Of a DNA stretch of 64,000 bases, positions 56,565 through 64,000 are shown piece by piece. The position numbers and the translations under genes were made by a program. Below the pieces are notes generated by a model. It was not told where the DNA came from. It saw nothing but the letters and a program-made list of their open reading frames with translations, and did no database searches. Within the stretch, counting starts at the first letter, position 1. Each line of letters opens with the position of its first letter. Origin of the DNA: Bradyrhizobium sp. 190 (GTDB lineage Bacteria > Pseudomonadota > Alphaproteobacteria > Rhizobiales > Xanthobacteraceae); NCBI RefSeq assembly GCF_023073415.1, contig NZ_JADPJL010000036.1, positions 59,416 to 123,415 on the forward strand. The letters run 5' to 3'.

Positions 56565-57248
56565 GTGACCAAGCGCTCTGAACCGCGGAAGGAAGCCACA
56601 AATGTCGTAGGGCCGGAGGTGAGGCCGAGCGTCTTCCTCGTGGACGATGACCTCTCAATGCGCGAATCGCTGGTCAACCTATTTCGTTCGATCGGTCTAG
56701 ATGTCGTTGCTTACGGATCGGCCCGGGAAATGCTCCAGAGCGAGCTCCCTGATGTTCCTAGCTGCCTTGTGCTTGACATCAGGCTGCCGGGATTGAGCGG
56801 CCTTGAGCTCCAGAGTGAGTTAGCCAAACTGAAGATTCACATTCCTGTTATTTTCATCACCGCTCATGGCGATATTCCGATGACCGTCAAAGCCATGAAG
56901 AGTGGAGCAATCGATTTTCTCAGCAAGCCGTTTCGCGATCAGGAACTACTCGATGGCGTAGTCGCAGCTATCGAACAGGATCGGAAGAGACGAGGTGTAG
57001 ATAAGGTGGTCGGGAGGCTGCAGTCCTTGTTTGAGGCCCTAAGTCCACGAGAGCAGGATGTATTGAAACTGGTCGCCGCCGGCCTATTGAACAAACAGGT
57101 AGCCGCGGAACTCGGGCTCGCCGAGATTACAGTCAAAATCTATCGCGGTCACGTGATGAAGAAGATGGGAGCTCGATCGCTAGCCGATTTGATCAGGATG
57201 ACTGAGAGGCTGGGAATTGGGACCGGCCGTTTCAGGGTACAAACCTAG
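56565..57248 (+). CDS. NodW/FixJ-class response regulator
   Basis: A 227-residue two-component regulator. Receiver domain: VDDD acidic pocket (Asp27-29), phosphoacceptor Asp71 in LVLDIRLPG, Thr in ITAHGD and Lys in FLSKPF. The C-terminal LuxR/FixJ-type helix-turn-helix reads LSPREQDVLKLVAAGLLNKQ, then AAELGLAEITVKIYRGHVMKKM, the exact layout of NodW, NwsB and FixJ. Such regulators activate nodulation or microaerobic genes after phosphorylation by a partner sensor. An N-terminal extension of about 20 residues precedes the receiver. It lies near the giant histidine kinase but on the opposite strand. Which sensor drives it is not known. Confidence 0.92.
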   Translation: MTKRSEPRKEATNVVGPEVRPSVFLVDDDLSMRESLVNLFRSIGLDVVAYGSAREMLQSELPDVPSCLVLDIRLPGLSGLELQSELAKLKIHIPVIFITAHGDIPMTVKAMKSGAIDFLSKPFRDQELLDGVVAAIEQDRKRRGVDKVVGRLQSLFEALSPREQDVLKLVAAGLLNKQVAAELGLAEITVKIYRGHVMKKMGARSLADLIRMTERLGIGTGRFRVQT

Positions 57249-57339
57249 GTATGATTTTACAATTTCGTCGTACACGCGCATCCTTCTGCTGGCCGTCATG
57301 CTTCGGCCAGCGCCTTCGCCCAACTAAGAACGGGTCGTC

Positions 57340-57729
57340 TTGTCTAGGTATTCAACTGTTTGCGTTGTCGACGACGATCCTTCGATTCGTGCCGCACTGA
57401 ACAACCTTTTGAAATCGCAGGGCCACATCGTTCGTACGTTTGCATCGGCTAAGGAATTCTTGCGGTCGTCTCAATTGAATGATACGTCCTGTGTCATTGC
57501 AGACGTGCAGATGCCCATGATGAGCGGCTTTGAACTTTTGGAACAGATGCGGGCCCAGGGCCACGCTGCGCCATTCATCCTGATGACTGCCTTCGCAGAT
57601 GACCGCACGCGAGCCCGCGCATTGAGCGCCGGCGTAACCGGCTTTTTTGCCAAACCCTTTGCCGGTCTGGAGTTGATCGCCTGCGTCGATGAAGCGCTTC
57701 GCGAGCATCGTGGTGGAACGAACGCGTGA
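57340..57729 (+). CDS. Stand-alone receiver-domain response regulator
   Basis: A 129-residue receiver with no output domain: VCVVDDDPSIRAAL (acidic pocket), phosphoacceptor Asp55 in IADVQMPMMSG, Thr in LMTAFADD and Lys in FFAKPFAG. It resembles the receivers of the FixJ class and begins 91 bases after the first regulator, on the same strand, so the two are probably co-transcribed. The start is a TTG with a weak leader (AAGAACGGG); a TAA four codons earlier excludes a longer form. Single receivers usually pass or quench phosphate in branched systems. Confidence 0.85.
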   Translation: MSRYSTVCVVDDDPSIRAALNNLLKSQGHIVRTFASAKEFLRSSQLNDTSCVIADVQMPMMSGFELLEQMRAQGHAAPFILMTAFADDRTRARALSAGVTGFFAKPFAGLELIACVDEALREHRGGTNA

Positions 57730-59192
57730 AAGATGGGGAAGCAGTCTGGACCAAGCCGCACCCGCGCGGCGCTTACGATGTCAATCAATGCGCGATTGCT
57801 CGTGCTTACCGCGTGCCAGTGGCGATCCTCGCCTTTGGATCTTGCCGCATTCCTGTCGTTGTTGTTGCACTTTCGGCATCTGATTGAAGCACTTGCAACG
57901 TCGCGCTCCTGACAAGGCGCCCCTGGTATGATCGCGCAATCAGACGAGGCGAGGCCCTCCTCGCTTTAACGAAGGAGCGCCCTACCTTCAGTGCCACGAT
58001 CCTTGCTGAGCTTAGCGCGAAAGTGCCACGGCAGCGGCTTGCCGGCAGGACCTCGTTAGGACAAAGAATTCACCTGAAACTTGTGCGACCGCTCCAGATA
58101 GGTCGGGCACCGAAGTTTGTGGGAGGAAAGACGCGGCGATCGCGGCCAAAATCACGCAGTCGGTCGAGACGATCGCTGCGGAATTCACAAAAGCCACAAA
58201 GACCGCATTATGGCGATGTTGGGCTTTCGAAGGATCGAGTGGTGTACGCCAAACTCGCCAACTTGCGTTCGCTCCCAGCAACCCTTCGGCCGACCGAAGC
58301 GCCCGAAACCTACGCATCCGTTGCAGGGCAACACAAATGCCACTGGTCGAAGCGATCTCAAGCCACGCCTTTGCTGCCGAACGCATCCACGCCGACCACT
58401 CTCCGCGCCGGTCCCGGCCAAACGCAAGGCCCAAAGCGGTGGCTCTGGACGCGCGATAAGCCCGCGCGCCGGGCCAGATCCGCGGCGGCCGTGTCCCTTC
58501 TACTCGCCGTGAGCGTGAGCATCCAAGTCCGGCTGGCGGGCTCCGCCGTCGCCGGGAGCGCATCGGCCCCTCTGGTCGCGATGAACTTTCGGCCCACATA
58601 CTTCCCCGTTTCCAAGCTAACCGCGCAGTATGCGCAAATTCTTCGATCGCGCGCGGCTAAGCAAACCTGCCCGCGAAAGACGACTTGGCCGGGGGCCGTC
58701 GCTGGATGGGGACGAAACTACTAGACATAGTAGCTTTTTCCGCCTGGTTCTCAGGTAAGCCGTTGGAGCTGATTTTCAGACGCGCTACGCATAGCCCAAA
58801 GGACGCCGAGAGGCGCCGGAACCGCGCGCTCATGGTCTGCCAATCCTGTACGATGTTGGCCGCGCGCTTGTTCGTCGGGCAGATTTCTTGTCGAGGAGAC
58901 GAGATGCGTCGGGCTGAGTGGGAGACTGAGCGCGACAGTCTTCCTCCCAGAACCGCGTCTGCAAGTAGTATGCCGTGCCCGTACTGCTACACCAATATCT
59001 CAAATTAGATATCTGCTCTGCCACAAAGTTCCGCGAGGCATTCAGAGACGCTCGGCCAGCTCCATCTTCAAGGCCTAACAAGCTGAGCTTATTCCCGTTC
59101 CAAAAACTCCCGCCATCACCTTTCGTTTGGATCAAAAATGAGGCAGAAGAAGCGGACAACGGGCCGCCGGCTCATCAACAACAGATATCTAG
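57730..59192. other. Long region without recognised genes
   Basis: About 1.46 kb. Long overlapping frames on both strands between 58012 and 58724 reflect local high GC; their translations are arginine-rich and match no family. No nod-box-like or sigma54 sequence was seen ahead of the acyltransferase gene. Confidence 0.45.
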
Positions 59193-60314
59193 ATGTTTGA
59201 TACATTGCTACGCGTGACTGGAACGATCGCCCCGAGCTCGCGCACGACAGAGGCAAACGATCGAGATCTAAGCTTAGATTTCGCGAAAGGTGCGCTCATT
59301 GTTTTGGTGATCGTTGGGCACCTGATTCAGTATGTCATCTACCGAGACGACGGGTTTTGGTATTCGCCGTACTACAAATCGATCTATATGTTTCACATGC
59401 CACTCTTTATGGCGATAAGCGGATATCTTTCTTCTCGATCGCTGCTGCAAAAGTCGTTCACTCGAGCCGCCAGCGACCGTGCGAAGCAGCTCTTGCTGCC
59501 GATGCTGTTTTGGTGGACGTTCATGGAGACAGCTAAGCTGGCGGCATTGTGGCGCGCGACCAGCCTAACGAGCGGGCTTTTGGAATTTGTAGACGATTTC
59601 GCTGGCACATACTGGTTCATCTGGGCGACGTTTGTTTCCTATCTTCTCATCAAGATTTCTACCAAGCTCAACCACCAATCGTGGGTCATATCTGGCTTAG
59701 CCATACTGGTCGCACTCGCGCCTCTGACATTGTCCATATCACCCCTGATCAGATTCACTTATCCGTTCTTCTGCTTCGGCTTCTTGCTTGCTCAATCGAG
59801 AGAACGATGGACGAGTACATCGCGACATCACAAGCCGCTCCTGATTTTATTTCTCTCGATAGTGACTTGCGTATGCTTTCTAGCTTGGGGCAAGGACACC
59901 TATGTCTACAATAATCTTGGGGTAATTCACGATTTTCGGTCGGCTAAAAACGTGCTTCTGATGTTTGTTGGCTCTGCAGCTGCCTCAGCAATCGCTATCG
60001 AACTCTTGCTGCAATGCTGGAGCGTTGGCCGTTCAAATCGCATGGCCCGTTTTATCGCTGTGGAGTTGGGCCAGACCACGCTGCTGCTCTACCTGGTCCA
60101 GGGTACCGTGTTCCGTCTCATGGATTTCGTACAGTTCGGAGAACTTTGGGATCTCACGACCCGGTTGATCATCGCGGGTATGCTCGGGGCCGCGATTATT
60201 GCGATCGCGCTAACGGTGCGCTCGATTGTTCGCGGCGTTCCATATCTGTCGCAGCTCGTCCTTGGAATGCCGCCACGCTCAGGTCTTCCGCAAGCCAAAC
60301 CTGCAATGAACTAG
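59193..60314 (+). CDS. Acyltransferase-3 family membrane protein, NolL-like
   Basis: A 373-residue inner-membrane protein with about ten hydrophobic segments. It has the family start RDLSLDFAKGALIVLVIVGH (with the catalytic-type His), YKSIYMFHMPLFMAISGYLS, and YWFIWATFVSYLL near the middle. This layout fits acyltransferase-3 enzymes that O-acetylate sugars; length and the FHMPLFMAISGYL block fit NolL, which acetylates the fucose of Nod factors. The NolL call rests on memory, and no nod box is seen upstream. An FkbM-type methyltransferase relic lies directly downstream on the opposite strand, which fits a Nod-factor decoration locus. Start codon lacks a good ribosome-binding site. Confidence 0.75.
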   Translation: MFDTLLRVTGTIAPSSRTTEANDRDLSLDFAKGALIVLVIVGHLIQYVIYRDDGFWYSPYYKSIYMFHMPLFMAISGYLSSRSLLQKSFTRAASDRAKQLLLPMLFWWTFMETAKLAALWRATSLTSGLLEFVDDFAGTYWFIWATFVSYLLIKISTKLNHQSWVISGLAILVALAPLTLSISPLIRFTYPFFCFGFLLAQSRERWTSTSRHHKPLLILFLSIVTCVCFLAWGKDTYVYNNLGVIHDFRSAKNVLLMFVGSAAASAIAIELLLQCWSVGRSNRMARFIAVELGQTTLLLYLVQGTVFRLMDFVQFGELWDLTTRLIIAGMLGAAIIAIALTVRSIVRGVPYLSQLVLGMPPRSGLPQAKPAMN

Positions 60315-60399
60315 CTGTATGCATTTGATTGTTTGAGTACGGCAGGGTATTGCGATAGCATCGACTTGTGACGCCGCGGGAATCGCGTTCGAACCCAGA

Positions 60400-60765
60400 T
60401 CCGGCGGCGACGGCGTGCCGCCGGTCGAGCCGGTGATCGGCATAAGAGTAACCCCATAGAAGCGTGTATTGCTCAGGGTTTGCATGGCACCGGCGAACTC
60501 AGCCCATTGCGTCTATCCAAATAAGATCGACTGTCGTAAGATTAGCTTCGCTGCACCAGTCGTCTAGCCGCCGGGTTTCGACCCAGATCTGGCGATCGAA
60601 CCTAATCCAATCACACTCGGCGAGATGTTTCTTCGAATGCCGTACTGAACCCGAGACGTCCCAGTCGTTCGAATCTCCGTCTCGGCCCGCAGCTGCCCGA
60701 AGTAAAAGGCCCTCGGCAACGAACAATCCGTTCTTGTTCGATGAGATGGCGATGCGATTGCTCAT
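60400..60765 (-). pseudogene. FkbM-family methyltransferase relic
   Basis: The minus strand reads VETRRLDDWCSEANLTTVDL and IWIDAMG, then after a frameshift at about 60505 AEFAGAMQTLSNTRFYGV. This is the WxDVQGAE block and following helix of FkbM-type SAM-dependent O-methyltransferases. The N-terminal SAM-binding half is missing, replaced by the panB relic. Rhizobial NoeI, which methylates Nod-factor fucose, belongs to this family, but the piece is too short to prove identity. Confidence 0.5.
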
Positions 60766-60769
60766 CGCG

Positions 60770-61390
60770 GGCCTGTTGTGCTCAGAGATTCAGTCGCTCG
60801 CGCGGCGAGCTCGGCCGGGATGCCTTCGAGGACAAGAGCAAAGCATCCGGCCTGCTGTAGCTGGTGCGCATCGTGAGCAGACGTAGGGCATCGTCCGCGT
60901 TCCGACCTTGTACCTTGAAGCCGCCCATCGCGTTGACGCTTTGTGGCGTGAGACCAAGATGACCCATCACGGGAATTTCGCAATTCACCAAGGCTCGGAT
61001 CATCTCGACACGCTTACTCCCTCCCTCAAGCTTGACGGCGTCTGCGCCACGCTGCAGGACGCCTCCAGCGTTGCGATCGTGTCGTCGGGACTGAGATGAA
61101 AGCTGAGAAACGGCATGTCAGCTACAAGCAGGGCGCCAGGCCTTGTTCGCGCGACCACGTCCAGGTGGTGATTCATCTTCGCCATGCTGACCGGTAAAGT
61201 GGTCATCAAACCCAAGGCATACGTTGCCGACGCTATCGCCGACAAGAATGACGTCGACGACAGGATCGGCGATACGTGCCGTTACCGCATCATAAGCCGT
61301 GGTCATGACGATGACGCGCCTTTCCTCCTTGCATCGTTGCAGAACTGGAATCGTGACGCGTTCAACCGACAGCTGCGAAATGTGGCTCAT
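60770..61390 (-). pseudogene. Second panB copy, broken
   Basis: Reads as PanB in several frames: MSHISQLSVERVTIPVLQRC, MTTAYDAVTARIADPVVDV and ILVGDSVGNVCLGFDD (61230-61390), then a shifted KMNHHLDVVARTRPGALLVA, DMPFLSFHLSPDD, then EIPVMGHLGLTPQS, GGFKVQGRNADDALRL and finally LVLEGIPAEL. The last ~85 residues of the enzyme are missing, at the join with the FkbM relic. Sequence is very close to the intact panB at 25.5-26.4 kb, down to the MSH leader. Three or more frameshifts; inactive. Confidence 0.85.
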
Positions 61391-62239
61391 GTCGATCTGA
61401 TCCGGCCCCGCATGTCTCTGGAACTGGCCTTCCCCTTGGAAGAGCGAAAGGTATCTGTCAATAGGGAGGCCGAAAAGGCGCGTCACTGAGAAGTCGGAAG
61501 CACAAAGTTTCCAATGATTGGGCGGTCAGCAAATAAGAGCTTTCAAGATGTCCTCTGCGCGGTGGTTCTGGGACTGACCATCCAAACATTCTGCGCGTCA
61601 AAACGGCGGCCTGGAGACGACGCACGCGAGCGGCGACGGTGGATGTGCTTATGAGGCTGCGATCTACGTGTCAAAGCCGCTGTCAGCCCCTTAAGGCGGC
61701 ATGTCCATTACCTCTCGCTGCTGACAAGGATGGGCTTATGGCGCTTAAAGCCGCGGCTTCGGCGGACTGCAGGCTCCGCAAACGACCGGGACCCAGGCGA
61801 GGGAAATAGGAAAGATGCACCAGCGCTCGCACGGCTGCCGCAAACTCCGGGTTGCGGATGACGTGTCCAGCATCTTCGCGTTCGTAGACGCATGATAAGA
61901 CCTGCCGTCCAGGCAATCTCTTCTAATCGAAATAACGGCGGAACTTCCGCAACAGGCCATCACCAATGGACGCATAACTTCATGACTTTGTACCAAATTC
62001 GCCCAGGCATCCACACATGAACACGCAACCAATCGCGGTGACGCGATCGGACTGAAACCGAACGCGCGATGACACTGTGGACCGGCCCGGCGAAGCCCGC
62101 GATCTCGCCGGGCCGGCAACACCCACATTGCAGATGCGAGGTCACAATCGTCCACTTCCTAGGTCTATGGCAAGGCTCTCTCAAGTCGTTCGGGAAGCCG
62201 ACGACAGCTCAGGATCCTTGATCTTGCGCTGCCGCGCGC
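61391..62239. other. Intergenic region, no recognised gene
   Basis: Minus-strand frames between 61683 and 62184 contain short protein-like stretches (EFAAAVRALVHLSYFPRLGP) but no recognisable family. Nothing else is seen. Confidence 0.4.
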
Positions 62240-63040
62240 GTCTTCAGGCCAGCGCATCGGCAGCGTCACAGATGCCTGCCTATATTTCGTCCAGGTCACC
62301 TGCTGTTACACAATATGGCGGCATCACATAAATCGTATTACCTAGTGGGCGCAGCAAGAGATTACGGTCTTTAAAGAAGGCGTGAAGCCTCGGGCCGATG
62401 CCTGCGAGATAGCGGGTATCTCTCGTCTTCAGATCGAGTGCTGTCATGGTGCCGCTACGGCGAACGTTTGCAAAGCGCGGATCGGCGCGGAATGCTTCAA
62501 TTGCCTGCTCTTGCATGGTTGCGACCGCAGCGATGCGCCGGTGACATTCCTGGTCTTTCCACAGATCCAGGTTAGCCTTGGCGGCGGCACAGGCCACCGG
62601 ATTTGCCGTAAACGAACTCGAGTGAAAGAATGTGCGCGTACGGTCTTTTGAATAATGGGCATCGAAAATCTCTGCCCGGCAGAGTGTCACCGCGAGCGGC
62701 AGCGCCCCTCCCGTGAGACCCTTCGAATAGCACGCTATATCTGGCACAACATTGGCCTGCTCACAGGCGAAGATTGTTCCGGTGCGGCCCCAGCCCGTCA
62801 TGACCTCATCGCCAATGAACAGGACGTCCGACGCCTCGCAGATCCGCTTCATCTCTCTTAGCACCCAAGCTGGGTACATCAGCATTCCGCCTGCCCCTAA
62901 CACCAGAGGCTCGACAATAAAGGCTGCGGGATTTCGTTCCGACATCTCAAGCGCATCAAGCGTCGCCCGCTCACGACCGCTCGCAGGGACGGGATTGACG
63001 TCACGTCGAACAGGAGAGGTCCGTACGCCACGTTGAAGAC
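62240..63040 (-). pseudogene. bioA (DAPA aminotransferase) relic
   Basis: A long open frame from 62945 to 62280 is the C-terminal two thirds of adenosylmethionine-8-amino-7-oxononanoate aminotransferase: AFIVEPLVLGAGGMLMYPAW, FIGDEVMTGWGRTG, CYSKGLTGGALPLAVTL (PLP-binding Lys), FFHSSSFTANPVACAAA and LLLRPLGNTIYVMPPYC. An upstream piece (NVAYGPLLFDV) lies in another frame after a frameshift near 62995. The first ~150 residues are gone, and a TAG cuts off about ten residues at the end (AGICDAADALA continues in frame). Biotin synthesis at this step is not possible from this copy. Confidence 0.8.
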
Positions 63041-63079
63041 ACCGCGGGCAGCGCGCAGCACGCCTATTGTTCTGATGGC

Positions 63080-63960
63080 TTAAGCGAGTCCAGACGTAAT
63101 GCCGAGCCGGGCTAGCAAACCTGCATCACGGTCAAGTTGCGGATTTTTGGTAGTCAGCAACACATCGCCGACAAAGATGGAATTCGCACCCGCCAAGAAG
63201 CATAGGGCTTGGAGTTCATCAGTCATGTACTGGCGCCCGGCGGCCAACCGTACGACGCTCTTGGGCATCATGATCCGCGCGGTCGCCACCAGGCGCACCA
63301 GTGCAATCGGGACGCTCCGCCATGACCTTCACCGGCACGCCATTCACCTCGTTCCACAGGTTGATCGGTACGCTTTCCGGATGGTTGGGAAGATTGGCGA
63401 GCAGTACCAGCATGCCGAGACGGTCATCGACGTGCTCACCCATGCCAATAATGCTGCCGCAGCAGACTTTGACCCCCACCTCGCGCACGCGCGTAAGAGT
63501 GTCGATCCGATCTTGCAAGGTCCGGGTAGTGATGATGCTGCGGTAGAATTCCGGCGAAGTGTCCACGTTATGATTGTAGAAGTCGAGGCCGACGTCGACG
63601 AGCCGTGCGGCTTGCTTTGGCGTGAGCATGCCGAGCGTTACGCACGTCTCCATGCCAACACGTTTAACGGCGGCAATCATGTCGCAGACCTGATCGAGGT
63701 CGCGGTCCTTTGGACTGCGCCACGCCGCGGCCATGCAGAAGCGACTCGCCCCGGCCGTCTTGGCGCGCTGCGCGGCGGCGACCACATCAGCGCGATCCAT
63801 CAAGCGGGTCGGCTTCAGGCCAGTGTCGTAATGCACGCTCTGTGCACAGTAGGCGCAGTCTTCAGGACAGCCGCCTGCCGCGCGACAATCAGGGTGACAA
63901 GCGCATTGCCTCGCCAGAAATGTTCCTGAATGCTGAGTTGTTGCCTCACGTAATCTGCTC
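63080..63960 (-). pseudogene. bioB (biotin synthase) relic
   Basis: Two main frames cover most of biotin synthase. CPEDCAYCAQSVHYDTGLKP holds the radical SAM CxxxCxxC motif (about 63860), followed by ASRFCMAAAWRSPKDRD, VGMETCVTLGMLT, LDFYNHNVDTSPEFY and IIGMGEHVDDR. After a frameshift near 63300 come RIMMPKSVVRLAAGRQYMTD and LCFLAGANSIFVGDVLLTT with the normal end. A further frameshift (about 63890) separates the N-terminus. The stop is followed almost directly by the bioA relic, so bioF and bioD, which usually lie between, have been deleted. Confidence 0.8.
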
Positions 63961-64000
63961 CCCTGCGAAACGGGCGGCCGGGGGCGACGATGGGGCGATT

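Noticed and set aside
58012..58724. Overlapping frames of about 195-233 codons on both strands
   Set aside because: Local high GC content produces long open frames; the translations are Arg/Ser-rich without recognisable motifs or ribosome-binding sites.
60735..60775. Similarity to the panC AMSSRNR region next to the panB relic
   Set aside because: Only about 18 bases agree and the surrounding frame continues into an FkbM-like sequence, so it is more likely chance than a panC remnant.
61575..61600. ATCCAAACATT resembling the start of a nod box
   Set aside because: Only the first nine or so bases fit; the rest of the conserved nod box does not, and no gene follows.
1..64000. CRISPR array, rRNA or tRNA genes
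   Set aside because: No regularly spaced repeats, no rRNA-like stretches and no recognisable tRNA cloverleaf were noticed by eye; a tRNA scan could still find one.

Overview
The window looks like part of the symbiosis island of a Bradyrhizobium-type rhizobium. The signs are a NifA/sigma54 promoter, a FixK-type box, an EcfG-type stress promoter, a NodW/FixJ-class response regulator, a probable type III effector carrying a shikimate-kinase domain, a NolL-like acyltransferase, panBC and bio genes, and many decayed insertion sequences (IS30, IS256 twice, IS701, IS3, IS6) plus one intact IS630. Very long intact frames (2155, 1849 and 944 codons) sit beside many frameshifted relics, so the decay is biological and not poor sequence.

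Layout. 1-6.9 kb: an antitoxin, an IS30 relic inside a hipA relic, an SDR relic, a spermidine synthase-like gene converging on speD, and an outer-membrane protein cut by an IS256 relic. 6.9-20 kb: a likely biosynthetic locus. A two-module NRPS (A-T-C-A-T-C) overlaps a MATE exporter. It is followed, after antisense relics, by a NifA/sigma54 promoter reading into a luciferase-like relic, a HemN-like radical SAM enzyme, a PrnB-like protein and a GNAT acetyltransferase. 20-29 kb: relics of a DNA methyltransferase, IS256, GST and IS701, an MFS transporter, a hemN relic, panB-panC, and an IS630 inserted just after the start of a short reading frame that has a FixK box upstream. 29.9-33.5 kb: a Dabb-domain protein and a five-frame envelope/stress operon behind an EcfG-type promoter. 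33.5-39.5 kb: IS3/IS6 relics, the effector and a second hemN relic. 40-47.3 kb: an OprB-type porin, a TauD-type dioxygenase, a broken pectin lyase and a PaiB-like protein. 47.8-57.7 kb: a giant kinase-like/AAA/GAF/PAS/histidine kinase and two response regulators, separated by 3.2 kb of mostly featureless DNA. 59-64 kb: the acyltransferase, an FkbM methyltransferase relic, a second (broken) panB, and collapsed bioA and bioB.

How it may work together. The strongest candidate for an undescribed system is the 6.9-20 kb locus. NRPS and exporter are translationally coupled, and the radical SAM/PrnB-like/GNAT genes carry a near-ideal NifA-sigma54 promoter, so they are probably made in nitrogen-fixing bacteroids. 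I infer that the two units make and export one small molecule, but the sequence alone does not prove it. All family names come from recognising motifs by eye; no database search was possible.
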